From NCBI GenBank assembly GCA_029721435.1, contig CM056584.1, forward strand, positions 8,204,395 through 8,268,394: a stretch of 64,000 nucleotides of DNA, read 5' to 3'. The notes beneath the pieces are model-generated. The model searched no databases and was not told the origin of the DNA. It saw nothing but the letters and a program-made list of their open reading frames with translations. How positions within the stretch are numbered: position 1 is the stretch's first letter; each line of letters opens with the position of its first letter. This DNA is from Gymnothorax reevesii (Eukaryota; Chordata; Actinopteri; Anguilliformes; Muraenidae). Positions 1 through 10,500 of the stretch are shown here, piece after piece. The translations under genes and the position numbers were made by a program.

Positions 1-2
1 AT

Positions 3-163
3 CTAATGTGAGTTCTAATATCTGGTCATTTTCATACTATACGTGTCCTCTATGATGTTAATAGGAGATCAGATGGCATTTCAGCTTAACCCTTCTTGTT
101 TAAAATGGAAATTGAGTGATGTTAATGTTTAAATGCTAATGCTAACATGCTAATGCTAGCGCT
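3..163 (+). repeat. Reference satellite monomer (first complete copy)
   Basis: This is the first complete 161-bp unit and serves as a reference for monomer numbering, with position 1 at the CTAATGTGAG start. In order the monomer holds: CTAATGTGAG and a GCTAAT motif (1-18), TGGTCATTTTCATACT (21-36), a variable TRTACGTGTCC block (36-46), the class-defining stretch (54-66), GATCAGATGGCATTTCAGC (65-83), TGTAAAATGGAAATTGAGTGA (97-117), a CpG-containing GACGTTAATG-like segment, and the 14-mer tail (131-158) ending GCTAGC. This copy belongs to the TTAATAGG class. Stops occur in all three frames on both strands of the consensus, so it is not coding. I see no RNA polymerase III A or B box and no CENP-B-box core. 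Confidence 0.95.
133..160 (+). repeat. 14-bp minisatellite dimer in monomer tail
   Basis: The last part of each monomer is itself a short tandem repeat. Here ATGCTAATGCTAAC occupies 133-146 and ATGCTAATGCTAGC occupies 147-160, and each 14-mer contains two ATGCTA hexamers plus a dinucleotide. The same dimer recurs in nearly every monomer. In the 15 marker monomers it is a trimer with a middle ATGCTGATGCTAAC unit, which accounts exactly for their extra 14 bp. Slippage or local unequal exchange is the likely source. The GCTAGC end is a six-base palindrome. Confidence 0.93.
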
Positions 164-485
164 CTAATGTGAGTGCTAATATGTGGTCATTTTCATACTG
201 TACGTGTCCTCTATGATGGGAGTATGGGATCAGATGGCATTTCAGCTTAACCCTGCTTGTGTAAAATGGAAATTGAGTGAAGTTAATGTTGGAATACTAA
301 TGCTAACATGCTTATGCTAGCAATCTATTGTGAGTGCCAATATCTGGTGATTTTCATACTGTACGTGTCCTCTATGATTGGAGTATGGGATCAGATCGCA
401 TTTCAGCTTCACCCTGCTTGTGTAAAATAGAAATTGAGTGACGTTAATGTTTGAATGCTAATGCTAACATGCTAATGCTAGTGAT

Positions 486-818
486 CTAATGTGAGTGCTA
501 ATATCTGGTCATTTTCATACTGTACGTGTCCTCTATGATGTTAGTATGAGATCAGATGGCATTTCTCCTTCACCCTTCTTGTATTATAAGCAAATTGAGT
601 AATGTTAATGTTTCGATGCTAATGCTAACATGCTGATGCTAACATGCTAATGCTAGCAATCTAATGTGAGTGCTAATACCTGGTCATTTTCATACTGTAC
701 ATGTCCTCTATGATGGGAGTATGGGATCAGATGGCATTTCAGCTTAACCTTTGTGTAAAATGGAAATTGAGTGATGTTAATGTTTAAATGCTAATGCTAA
801 CATGCTAATGCTAGCGCT
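486..818 (+). repeat. Marker pair 1 (type A): 175-bp plus 158-bp monomers
   Basis: Monomer 486-660 is 175 bp long because its tail has three 14-mers. It is also diverged, with TTCTCCTTCACC and ATTATAAGCAAATTGAG replacing the usual sequence. Monomer 661-818 is 158 bp because CTTAACCTTTGTG lacks three bases of CTTAACCCTGCTTGTG. The two always occur together in this window and act as a barcode for higher-order structure. Type A means that the monomer upstream reads TATCTGGTGATT and keeps ATTGAGTGACG. Types A, B and C for the other pairs follow this scheme. Confidence 0.95.
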
Positions 819-2143
819 CTAATGTGAGTGCTCATATCTGGTCATTTTCATACTGTACGTGTCCTCTATGATGGGAATATGGGATCAGATGGCATTTCAG
901 CATAACCCTGCTTGTGTAAAATGGAAATTGAGTGACGTTAATGTTTGAATACTAATGCTAACATGCTAATGCTAGCAATCTACTGTGAGTGCTAAGACCT
1001 GGTCATTTTCATATTGCACATGTCCTCTATGATGGAAGTATGGGATCAGATGGCATTTCAGCTTAACCCTGCTTGTGTAAAATGGAAATTGAGTGACGTT
1101 AATGTTTGAATGCTTATGCTAACATGCTAATGCTAGCGATCTAATGTGAGTTCTAATATCTGGTCATTTTCATACTATACGTGTCCTCTTTGATGTTAAT
1201 GGGAGATCAGATGGCATTTCAGCTTAACCCTTCTTGTGTAAAATGGAAATTGAGTGATGTTAATGTCTAAATGCTAATGCTAACATGCTAATGCTAGCGA
1301 TCTAATGTGAGTTCTAATACCTGGTCATTTTCATACTGTACGTGTCCTCTATGATGAGAATATGGGATCAGATGGCATTTCAGCTTAACCCTGTTTGTGT
1401 AAAATGGAAATTGAGTGACGTTAATGTTTAAATGCTAATGCTAACATGCTAATGCTAGCCATCTAATGTCAGTGCTAATATCTGGTCATTTTCATACTGT
1501 ACGTGTCCTCTATGATGTTAATAGGAGATCAGATGGCATTTCAGCTTAACCCTTCTTGTGTAAAATGGAAATTGAGTGACATTAATGTTTTAATACTACT
1601 GTTAACATGCCAATGCTAGCGATCTAATGTGAGTGCTAATATCTGGTCATTTTCATACTGTACGTGTCCTCTATGATGGGAGTATTGGATCAGATGGCAT
1701 TTCAGCTTAACGCTGCTTGTGTAAAATAGAAATTGAGTGACGTTAATGTTTGAATGCTAATGCTAACATGCTTATGATAGCGATCTAATGTGAGTTCTAA
1801 TATCTGGTCATTTTCATACTATACGTTTCCTCTCTGATGTTGATAGGAGATCAGATGGCATTTCAGCTCAACCCTTTTTGTGTAAAATGGAAATTGAGTG
1901 ACATTAATGTTTTAATACTAATGCTAACATGCTAATGCTAGCGATCTAATGGGAGTGCTAATATCTGGTCATTTTCATACTGTACGTGTCCTCTATGATG
2001 GGAGTATTGGATCAGATGGCATTTCAGCTTAACCCTGCTTGTGTAAAATAGAAATTGAGTGACGTTAATGTTTGAATGCTAATGCTAACATGCTAATGCT
2101 AGCGATCTAATCTGAGTTCTAATATCTGGTCATTTTCATACTA

Positions 2144-2149
2144 CACGTG
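2144..2149 (+). other. E-box palindrome CACGTG in a monomer variant (example)
   Basis: One recurrent variant changes monomer positions 36-41 so that the sequence reads CATACTACACGTGTCC, creating a perfect CACGTG E-box. Here it lies at 2144-2149 and it recurs in the monomers carrying TACACG throughout the array. Other variants read CACATG (a looser E-box) or have no E-box (TGTACG, TATACG). Such short motifs arise easily by single substitutions, and there is no evidence here that the site is used. Confidence 0.6.
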
Positions 2150-2411
2150 TCCTCAATGATGTTAATAGGAGATCAGATGGCATTTCAGCTTAACCCTTCT
2201 TGTTTAAAATGGAAATTGAGTGATGTTAATGTTTAAATGCTAATGCAAACATGCTAATGCTAGCGCTCTAATGTGAGTGCTAATATGTGGTCATTTTCAT
2301 ACTGTACGTGTCCTCTATGAGGGGAATATGGGATCAGATGGCATTTCAGCTTAACCCTGTTTGTGTAAAATGGAAATTGAGTGACGTTAATGTTTAAATG
2401 CTAATGCTAAC

Positions 2412-2419
2412 ATGCAAAT
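2412..2419 (+). other. POU octamer ATGCAAAT in a monomer variant (example)
   Basis: A single T-to-A change in the second 14-mer converts ATGCTAAT into ATGCAAAT, a perfect match to the octamer recognised by POU-domain factors in vertebrates. This example is at 2412-2419. I counted about 43 such monomers, including copies near 4023, 12418, 23076, 34045, 45188, 53087, 58743 and 63424. They sit at fixed places in the higher-order pattern, so the spread is explained by copying. A functional role would be an inference only. Confidence 0.65.
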
Positions 2420-2750
2420 GCTAGCGATCTAATGTGAGTGCTAATATCTGGTCATTTTCTTACTCTACGTGTCCTCTATGATGTTAATAGGAGATCAAAT
2501 GGCATTTCAGCTTAACCTTGCTTGTGTAAAATGGAAATTGAGTGACGTTCATGTTTTAATGCTAATGCTAACATGCTAATGCTAGTGATCTAATGTGAGT
2601 GCTAATACCTGGTCATTTTCATACAGCACATGTCCTCTATGATGGGAGTATAAGATCAGATGGCTTTTCAGCTTAACCCTGCTTGTGTAAAATGGAAATT
2701 GAGTGAAGTTAATGTTTGAATGCTAATGCTAACATGCAAATGCTAGCGAT

Positions 2751-4038
2751 CTAATGTGAGTGCTAATATCTGGTCATTTTCATACTGTACGTGTCCTCTA
2801 TGATGTTAATAGGAGATCAGATGGCATTTCAGCTTAACCCTTCTTGTGTAAAATGGAAATTGAGTGACATTAATGTTTTAATACTACTGTTAACATGCCA
2901 ATGCTAGCGATCTAATGTGAGTGCTAATATCTGGTCATTTTCATACTGTACGTGTCCTCTATGATGGGAGTATTGGATCAGATGGCATTTCAGCTTAACG
3001 CTGCTTGTGTAAAATAGAAATTGAGTGACGTTAATGTTTGAATGCTAATGCTAACATGCTTATGATAGCGATCTAATGTGAGTTCTAATATCTGGTCATT
3101 TTCATACTATACGTTTCCTCTCTGATGTTGATAGGAGATCAGATGGCATTTCAGCTCAACCCTTTTTGTGTAAAATGGAAATTGAGTGACATTAATGTTT
3201 TAATACTAATGCTAACATGCTAATGCTAGCGATCTAATGGGAGTGCTAATATCTGGTCATTTTCATACTGTACGTGTCCTCTATGATGGGAGTATTGGAT
3301 CAGATGGCATTTCAGCTTAACCCTGCTTGTGTAAAATAGAAATTGAGTGACGTTAATGTTTGAATGCTAATGCTAACATGCTAATGCTAGCGATCTAATC
3401 TGAGTTCTAATATCTGGTCATTTTCATACTACACGTGTCCTCAATGATGTTAATAGGAGATCAGATGGCATTTCAGCTTAACCCTTCTTGTTTAAAATGG
3501 AAATTGAGTGATGTTAATGTTTAAATGCTAATGCAAACATGCTAATGCTAGCGCTCTAATGTGAGTGCTAATATGTGGTCATTTTCATACTGTACGTGTC
3601 CTCTATGAGGGGAATATGGGATCAGATGGCATTTCAGCTTAACCCTGTTTGTGTAAAATGGAAATTGAGTGACGTTAATGTTTAAATGCTAATGCTAACA
3701 TGCAAATGCTAGCGATCTAATGTGAGTGCTAATATCTGGTCATTTTCTTACTCTACGTGTCCTCTATGATGTTAATAGGAGATCAAATGGCATTTCAGCT
3801 TAACCTTGCTTGTGTAAAATGGAAATTGAGTGACGTTCATGTTTTAATGCTAATGCTAACATGCTAATGCTAGTGATCTAATGTGAGTGCTAATACCTGG
3901 TCATTTTCATACAGCACATGTCCTCTATGATGGGAGTATAAGATCAGATGGCTTTGCAGCTTAACCCTGCTTGTGTAAAATGGAAATTGAGTGAAGTTAA
4001 TGTTTGAATGCTAATGCTAACATGCAAATGCTAGCGAT
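2751..4038 (+). repeat. Eight-monomer block, right copy of a recent tandem duplication
   Basis: Same order of eight monomers as 1463-2750 at offset 1288. By eye I found a single internal difference, G at 3956 against T at 2668. The first monomer starts with CTAATGTGAG, as in the block that normally follows (12433), not CTAATGTCAG as at 1463. The exchange point is therefore inside this monomer, between about 2759 and 2838. The near identity points to a very recent event, or possibly to an assembly effect. Confidence 0.9.
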
Positions 4039-5326
4039 CTAATGTGAGTGCTAATATCTGGTCATTTTCATACTGTACGTGTCCTCTATGATGTTAATAG
4101 GAGATCAGATGGCATTTCAGCTTAACCCTGCTTGTGTACAATGGAAATTTAGTGACGTTAATGTTTGAATGCTAATGCTAACATGCTAATTCTAGCGATC
4201 TAATGTGAGTGCTAATATCTGGTCATTTTCATACTACACGTGTCCTCTTTGATATTAATAGGAGATCAGATGGCATTTCAGCTTCACCCTTCTTGTTTAA
4301 AATGGAAATTGAGTTATGTTAATGTTTAAATGCTAATGCTAACATGCTAATGCTAGCGCTCTAATGTGAGTGCTAATATGTGGTCATTTTCATACTGTAC
4401 GTGTCCTCTATGATGGGAATATGGGATCAGATGGCATTTCAGCTAAACCCTGTTTGTGTAAAATGGAAATTGAGTGACGTTAATGTTTAAATGCTAATGC
4501 TTACATGCAAATGCTAGCTATCTAATGTGAGTGCTAATATCTGGTCATTTTCATACTGTACGTGTCCTCTATGATGGGAGTATTGGATCAGATGGCATTT
4601 CAGCTTAACCCTGCTTGTGTAAAATAGAAATTGAGTGACGTAAATGTTTGAATGCTAATGCTAACATGCTTATGCTAGCGATCTAATATGAGTTCTAATA
4701 TCTGGTCATTTTCATACTATACGTGTCCTCTCTGATGTTAATAGGAGATCAGATGGCATTTCAGCTCAACCCTTTTTGTGTAAAATGGAAATTGAGTGAC
4801 ATTAATGTTTTCATACTAATGCTAACATGCTAATGCTAGCGATCTAATGTGATTGCTAATATCTGGTCATTTTCATACTGTACGTGTCCTCTATGATGGG
4901 AGTATTGGATCAGATGGCATTTCAGCTTAACCCTGCTTGTGTAAAATAGAAATTGAGTGACGTTAATGTTTGAATGCTAATGCTAACATGCTAATGCTAG
5001 CGATCTAATGTGAGTTCTAATATCTGGTCATTTTCATACTATACGTGTCCTCTATGATGTTAATAGGAGATCAGATGGCATTTCAGCTTAACCCTTCTTG
5101 TTTATAATGGAAATTGAGTGATGTTAATGTTTAAATGCTAATGCTAACATGCTAATGCTAGCGCTCTAATGTGAGTGCTAATATGTGGTCATTTTCATAC
5201 TGTACGTGACCTCTATGATGGGAGTATGGGATCAGATGGCATTTCAGCTTAACCCTGCTTGTGTAAAATGGAAATTGAGTGAAGTTAATGTTGGAATACT
5301 AATGCTAACATGCTAATGCTAGTGAT

Positions 5327-5648
5327 CTAATGTGAGTGCTAATATCTGGTCATTTTCATACTGTACGTGTCCTCTATGATGTTAATAGGAGATCAGATGG
5401 CATTTCAGCTTAACCCTTCTTGTGTAAAATGGAAATTGGGTGACATTAATGTTTTAATACTACTGCTAACATGCCAATGCTAGCGATCTAATGTGAGTGC
5501 TAATATCTGGTCATTTTCATACTGTACGTGACCTCTATGATGGGAGTATGGGATCAGATGGCATTTCAGCTTAACCCTGCTTGTGTAAAATGGAAATTGA
5601 GTGAAGTTAATGTTGGAATACTAATGCTAACATGCTAATGCTAGCGCT
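5327..5648 (+). repeat. Two-monomer insertion upstream of marker pair 2
   Basis: Between the GTGACCTC monomer at 5166 and the pre-marker monomer at 5649, copy 1 has two additional monomers that are absent before pairs 4, 7, 9 and 11. The first (5327) begins like a marker monomer (AGTGATCTAATG just before and after its start) and then continues like the ACATTAATG and ACTACTGCTAACATGCC class seen at 6790-6950. The second (5488) repeats the GTGACCTC monomer. It also carries a private GAAATTGGGTGAC change near 5437. This looks like an unequal exchange with a distant part of the array. Confidence 0.8.
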
Positions 5649-5809
5649 CTATTGTGAGTGCCAATAACTGGTGATTTTCATACTGTACGTGTCCTCTATG
5701 ATTGGAGTATGGGATCAGATCGCATTTCAGCTTCACCCTGCTTGTGTAAAATAGAAATTGAGTGACGTTAATGTTTGAATGCTAATGCTAACATGCTAAT
5801 GCTAGTGAT

Positions 5810-6142
5810 CTAATGTGAGTGCTAATATCTGGTCATTTTCATACTGTACGTGTCCTCTATGATGTTAGTATGAGATCAGATGGCATTTCTCCTTCACCCT
5901 TCTTGTATTATAAGCAAATTGAGTAATGTTAATGTTTCGATGCTAATGCTAACATGCTGATGCTAACATGCTAATGCTAGCAATCTAATGTGAGTGCTAA
6001 TACCTGGTCATTTTCATACTGTACATGTCCTCTATGATGGGAGTATGGGATCAGATGGCATTTCAGCTTAACCTTTGTGTAAAATGGAAATTGAGTGATG
6101 TTAATGTTTAAATGCTAATGCTAACATGCTAATGCTAGCGCT
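5810..6142 (+). repeat. Marker pair 2 (type C)
   Basis: 175-bp monomer 5810-5984 and 158-bp monomer 5985-6142, 33 monomers after pair 1. Type C: the upstream monomer reads AACTGGTGATT and the one before it carries GTGACCTC in place of GTGTCCTC. The upstream flank is disturbed by a two-monomer insertion at 5327-5648. This is the first marker of super-repeat copy 1 and corresponds to pair 7 in copy 2, with an offset of 22272. Confidence 0.95.
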
Positions 6143-9020
6143 CTAATGTGAGTGCTCATATCTGGTCATTTTCATACTGTACGTGTCCTCTATGATGGGA
6201 ATATGGGATCAGATGGCATTTCAGCATAACCCTGCTTGTGTAAAATGGAAATTGAGTGACGTTAATGTTTGAATACTAATGCTAACATGCTAATGCTAGC
6301 AATCTACTGTGAGTGCTAAGACCTGGTCATTTTCATATTGCACATGTCCTCTATGATGGAAGTATGGGATCAGATGGCATTTCAGCTTAACCCTGCTTGT
6401 GTAAAATGGAAATTGAGTGACGTTAATGTTTGAATGCTTATGCTAACATGCTAATGCTAGCGATCTAATGTGAGTTCTAATATCTGGTCATTTTCATACT
6501 ATACGTGTCCTCTTTGATGTTAATGGGAGATCAGATGGCATTTCAGCTTAACCCTTCTTGTGTAAAATGGAAATTGAGTGATATTAATGTCTAAATGCTA
6601 ATGCTAACATGCTAATGCTAGCGATCTAATGTGAGTTCTAATACCTGGTCATTTTCATACTGTACGTGTCCTCTATGATGAGAATATGGGATCAGATGGC
6701 ATTTCAGCTTAACCCTGTTTGTGTAAAATGGAAATTGAGTGACGTTAATGTTTAAATGCTAATGCTAACATGCAAATGCTAGCCATCTAATGTCAGTGCT
6801 AATATCTGGTCATTTTCATACTGTACGTGTCCTCTATGATGTTAATAGGAGATCAGATGGCATTTCAGCTTAACCCTTCTTGTGTAAAATGGAAATTGAG
6901 TGACATTAATGTTTTAATACTACTGCTAACATGCCAATGCTAGCGATCTAATGTGAGTGCTAATATCTGGTCATTTTCATACTGTACGTGTCCTCTATGA
7001 TGGGAGTATTGGATCAGATGGCATTTCAGCTTAACGCTGCTTGTGTAAAATAGAAATTGAGTGACGTTAATGTTTGAATGCTAATGCTAACATGCTTATG
7101 ATAGCGATCTAATGTGAGTTCTAATATCTGGTCATTTTCATACTATACGTGTCCTCTCTGATGTTAATAGGAGATCAGATGGCATTTCAGCTCAACCCTT
7201 TTTGTGTAAAATGGAAATTGAGTGACATTAATGTTTAAATACTAATGCTAACATGCTAATGCTAGCGATCTAATGGGAGTGCTAATATCTGGTCATTTTC
7301 ATACTGTACGTGTCCTCTATGATGGGAGTATTGGATCAGATGGCATATCAGCTTAACCCTGCTTGTGTAAAATAGAAATTGAGTGACGTTAATGTTTGAA
7401 TGCTAATGCTAACATGCTAATGCTAGCGATCTAATGTGAGTTCTAATATCTGGTCATTTTCATACTACACGTGTCCTCAATGATGTTAATAGGAGATCAG
7501 ATGGCATTTCAGCTTCACTCTTCTTGTTTAAAATGGAAATTGAGTGATGTTAATGTTTCAATGCTAATGCTAACATGCTAATGCTAGCGCTCTAATGTGA
7601 GTGCTAATATCTGGTCATTTTCATACTGTACGTGTCCTCTATGATGGGAGTATGGGATCAGATCGCATTTCAGCTTCACCCTGCTTGTGTAAAATAGAAA
7701 TTGAGTGACGTTAATGTTTGAATGCTAATGCTAACATGCTAATGCTAGTGATCTAATGTGAGTGCTCATATCTGGTCATTTTCATACTGTACGTGTCCTC
7801 TTTGATGGGAATATGGGATCAGATGGCATTTCAGCATAACCCTGCTTGTGTAAAATGGAAATTGAGTGACGTTAATGTTTGAATACTAATGCTAACATGC
7901 TAATGCTAGCAATCTACTGTGAGTGCTAATACCTGGTCATTTTCATATTGCACATGTCCTCTATGATGGAAGTATGGGATCAGATGGCATTTCAGCTTAA
8001 CCCTGCTTGTGTAAAATGGAAATTGAGTGACGTTAATGTTTGAATGCTAATGCTAACATGCTTATGCTAGCGATCTAATGTGAGTTCTAATATCTGGTCA
8101 TTTTCATACTATACGTGTCCTCTTTGATGTTAATGGGAGATCAGATGGCATTTCAGCTTAACCCTTCTTGTGTAAAATGGAAATTGAGTGATGTTAATGT
8201 CTAAATGCTAATGCTAACATGCTAATGCTAGCGATCTAATGTGAGTTCTAATACCTGGTCATTTTCATACTGTACGTGTCCTCTATGATGAGAATATGGG
8301 ATCAGATGGCATTTCAGCTTAACCCTGTTTGTGTAAAATGGAAATTGAGTGACGTTAATGTTTAAATGCTAATGCTAACATGCTAATGCTAGCCATCTAA
8401 TGTCAGTGCTAATATCTGGTCATTTTCATACTGTACGTGTCCTCTATGATGTTAATAGGAGATCAGATGGCATTTCAGCTTAACCCTTCTTGTGTAAAAT
8501 GGAAATTGAGTGACATTAATGTTTTAATACTACTGCTAACATGCCAATGCTAGCGATCTAATGTGAGTGCTAATATCTGGTCATTTTCATACTGTACGTG
8601 TCCTCTATGATGGGAGTATTGGATCAGATGGCATTTCAGCTTAACGCTGCTTGTGTAAAATAGAAATTGAGTGACGTTAATGTTTGAATGCTAATGCTAA
8701 CATGCTTATGATAGCGATCTAATGTGAGTTCTAATATCTGGTCATTTTCATACTATACGTGTCCTCTCTGATGTTAATAGGAGATCAGATGGCATTTCAG
8801 CTCAACCCTTTTTGTGTAAAATGGAAATTGAGTGACATTAATGTTTAAATACTAATGCTAACATGCTAATGCTAGCGATCTAATGGGAGTGCTAATATCT
8901 GGTCATTTTCATACTGTACGTGTCCTCTATGATGGGAGTATTGGATCAGATGGCATATCAGCTTAACCCTGCTTGTGTAAAATAGAAATTGAGTGACGTT
9001 AATGTTTGAATGCTAATGCT
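6143..9020 (+). repeat. Ten-monomer tandem duplication (1610 bp) in copy 1
   Basis: The stretch 6143-7410 is repeated at 7753-9020 at offset 1610. Shared rare features are CTACTGTGAG, GCCATCTAATGTCAG, ACTACTGCTAACATGCC, CTTATGATAGC, AATGGGAGTGC and GGCATATCAGC. The right copy starts without a marker pair in front of it. Copy 2 has the same arrangement (28415-29690 and 30025-31300), so the event predates the large duplication. Confidence 0.85.
7592..7913 (+). repeat. Site where a marker pair has been lost (copy 1)
   Basis: Monomer 7592-7752 carries the pre-marker signature (GATCGCATTTCAGCTTCACC and a TAGTGATC end), but the following monomer, 7753-7913, reads GTGAGTGCTCATATC and AGCATAACCC, which elsewhere come after the 175/158 pair. 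The pair itself is absent, and both monomers are exactly 161 bp. The exchange skipped the length variants cleanly. Confidence 0.8.
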
Positions 9021-9040
9021 AACATGCTTATGCTAGCGAT
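8719..9040 (+). repeat. Two-monomer unit, left copy of a 322-bp tandem duplication
   Basis: A CTCTCTGATG / CTCAACCCTTTTTG monomer followed by an AATGGGAGTGC / GGCATATCAGC monomer. The same two are repeated at 9041-9362. Copy 2 has the pair once (30991-31312), which accounts for the 322-bp offset step between pairs 2-3 and 7-8. Confidence 0.85.
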
Positions 9041-9362
9041 CTAATGTGAGTTCTAATATCTGGTCATTTTCATACTATACGTGTCCTCTCTGATGTTAAT
9101 AGGAGATCAGATGGCATTTCAGCTCAACCCTTTTTGTGTAAAATGGAAATTGAGTGACATTAATGTTTAAATACTAATGCTAACATGCTAATGCTAGCGA
9201 TCTAATGGGAGTGCTAATATCTGGTCATTTTCATACTGTACGTGTCCTCTATGATGGGAGTATTGGATCAGATGGCATATCAGCTTAACCCTGCTTGTGT
9301 AAAATAGAAATTGAGTGACGTTAATGTTTGAATGCTAATGCTAACATGCTTATGCTAGCGAT
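9041..9362 (+). repeat. Two-monomer unit, right copy of a 322-bp tandem duplication
   Basis: Repeats 8719-9040 at offset 322. I noticed no difference inside the pair, but the tail before it reads CTTATGCTAGC, where the tail before the left copy reads CTTATGATAGC. This is the smallest clear duplication in the window and equals one ancestral dimer. Confidence 0.85.
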
Positions 9363-10167
9363 CTAATGTGAGTTCTAATATCTGGTCATTTTCATACTAT
9401 ACGTGTCCTCTCTGATGTTAATAGGAGATCAGATGGCATTTCAGCTCAACCCTTTTTGTGTAAAATGGAAATTGAGTGACATTAATGTTTTAATACTAAT
9501 GCTAACATGCTAATGCTAGCGATCTAATGTGAGTGCTAATATCTGGTCATTTTCATACTGTACGTGTCCTCTATGATGGGAGTATTGGATCAGATGGCAT
9601 TTCAGCTTAACCCTGCTTGTGTAAAATAGAAATTGAGTGACGTTAATGTTTGAATGCTAATGCTAACATGCTAATGCTAGCGATCTAATGTGAGTTCTAA
9701 TATCTGGTCATTTTCATACTATACGTGTCCTCTATGATGTTAATAGGAGATCAGATGGCATTTCAGCTTAACCCTTCTTGTTTAAAATGGAAATTGAGTG
9801 ATGTTAATGTTTAAATGCTAATGCTAACATGCTAATGCTAGCGCTCTAATGTGAGTGCTAATATGTGGTCATTTTCATACTGTACGTGTCCTCTATGATG
9901 GGAGTATGGGATCAGATGGCATTTCAGCTTAACCCTGCTTGTGTAAAATGGAAATTGAGTGAAGTTAATGTTGGAATACTAATGCTAACATGCTTATGCT
10001 AGCAATCTATTGTGAGTGCCAATATCTGGTGATTTTCATACTGTACGTGTCCTCTATGATTGGAGTATGGGATCAGATCGCATTTCAGCTTCACCCTGCT
10101 TGTGTAAAATAGAAATTGAGTGACGTTAATGTTTGAATGCTAATGCTAACATGCTAATGCTAGTGAT

Positions 10168-10500
10168 CTAATGTGAGTGCTAATATCTGGTCATTTTCAT
10201 ACTGTACGTGTCCTCTATGATGTTAGTATGAGATCAGATGGCATTTCTCCTTCACCCTTCTTGTATTATAAGCAAATTGAGTAATGTTAATATTTCGATG
10301 CTAATGCTAACATGCTGATGCTAACATGCTAATGCTAGCAATCTAATGTGAGTGCTAATACCTGGTCATTTTCATACTGTACATGTCCTCTATGATGGGA
10401 GTATGGGATCAGATGGCATTTCAGCTTAACCTTTGTGTAAAATGGAAATTGAGTGATGTTAATGTTTAAATGCTAATGCTAACATGCTAATGCTAGCGCT
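10168..10500 (+). repeat. Marker pair 3 (type A)
   Basis: 175-bp monomer 10168-10342 and 158-bp monomer 10343-10500, 27 monomers after pair 2. It corresponds to pair 8 (offset 21950) and lies 9682 bp downstream of pair 1, which it closely matches on both sides. A private change at 10292 gives TATTTCG where the other pairs read TGTTTCG. Confidence 0.95.

Larger units (their letters stand above)
3..324 (+). repeat. Ancestral dimer, example of the two alternating monomer classes
   Basis: Two monomer classes are best separated at monomer positions 54-66. Class T reads TGTTAATAGGAG, usually with CCCTTCTTG and often TTCTAAT and CATACTATAC. Class G reads TGGGAGTATGGG, with CCCTGCTTG or CCCTGTTTG and usually TGCTAAT and CATACTGTAC. 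Monomer 3-163 is class T and 164-324 is class G. From 1141 onward the classes alternate strictly for ten monomers. Alternation breaks around marker pairs, where several G-class copies are adjacent. This suggests that the array grew first from a 322-bp dimer and was later reshuffled. Confidence 0.75.
1463..2750 (+). repeat. Eight-monomer block, left copy of a recent tandem duplication
   Basis: This 1288-bp block is repeated immediately at 2751-4038. It appears once in copy 2 (from 25345), once at 11145 and once at 33095, so the duplication is specific to this place. It contains rare variants that allow the match to be read, including ACTACTGTTAACATGCC, CTATACGTTTCC, TTGATAGGAG, CTAATCTGAG and TTCTTACTCTACG. 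Confidence 0.9.

Noticed and set aside
97..106. TGTAAAATGG or TTAAAATGG as a TATA-like promoter or polyadenylation signal
   Set aside because: It is part of the monomer consensus and occurs in almost every copy without any associated gene. No AATAAA hexamer in a sensible context was seen.
147..160. Hairpin or cruciform formed by GCTAGC and the ATGCTA repeats
   Set aside because: The repeats are mainly direct. The only clear palindromes are very short (GCTAGC, CATG), which is too little for a supported structure.
2144..2149. Functional E-box promoter element
   Set aside because: CACGTG appears by simple substitution in one monomer class and is copied with it. No TATA, initiator or transcript evidence accompanies it, so it is listed only as a motif.
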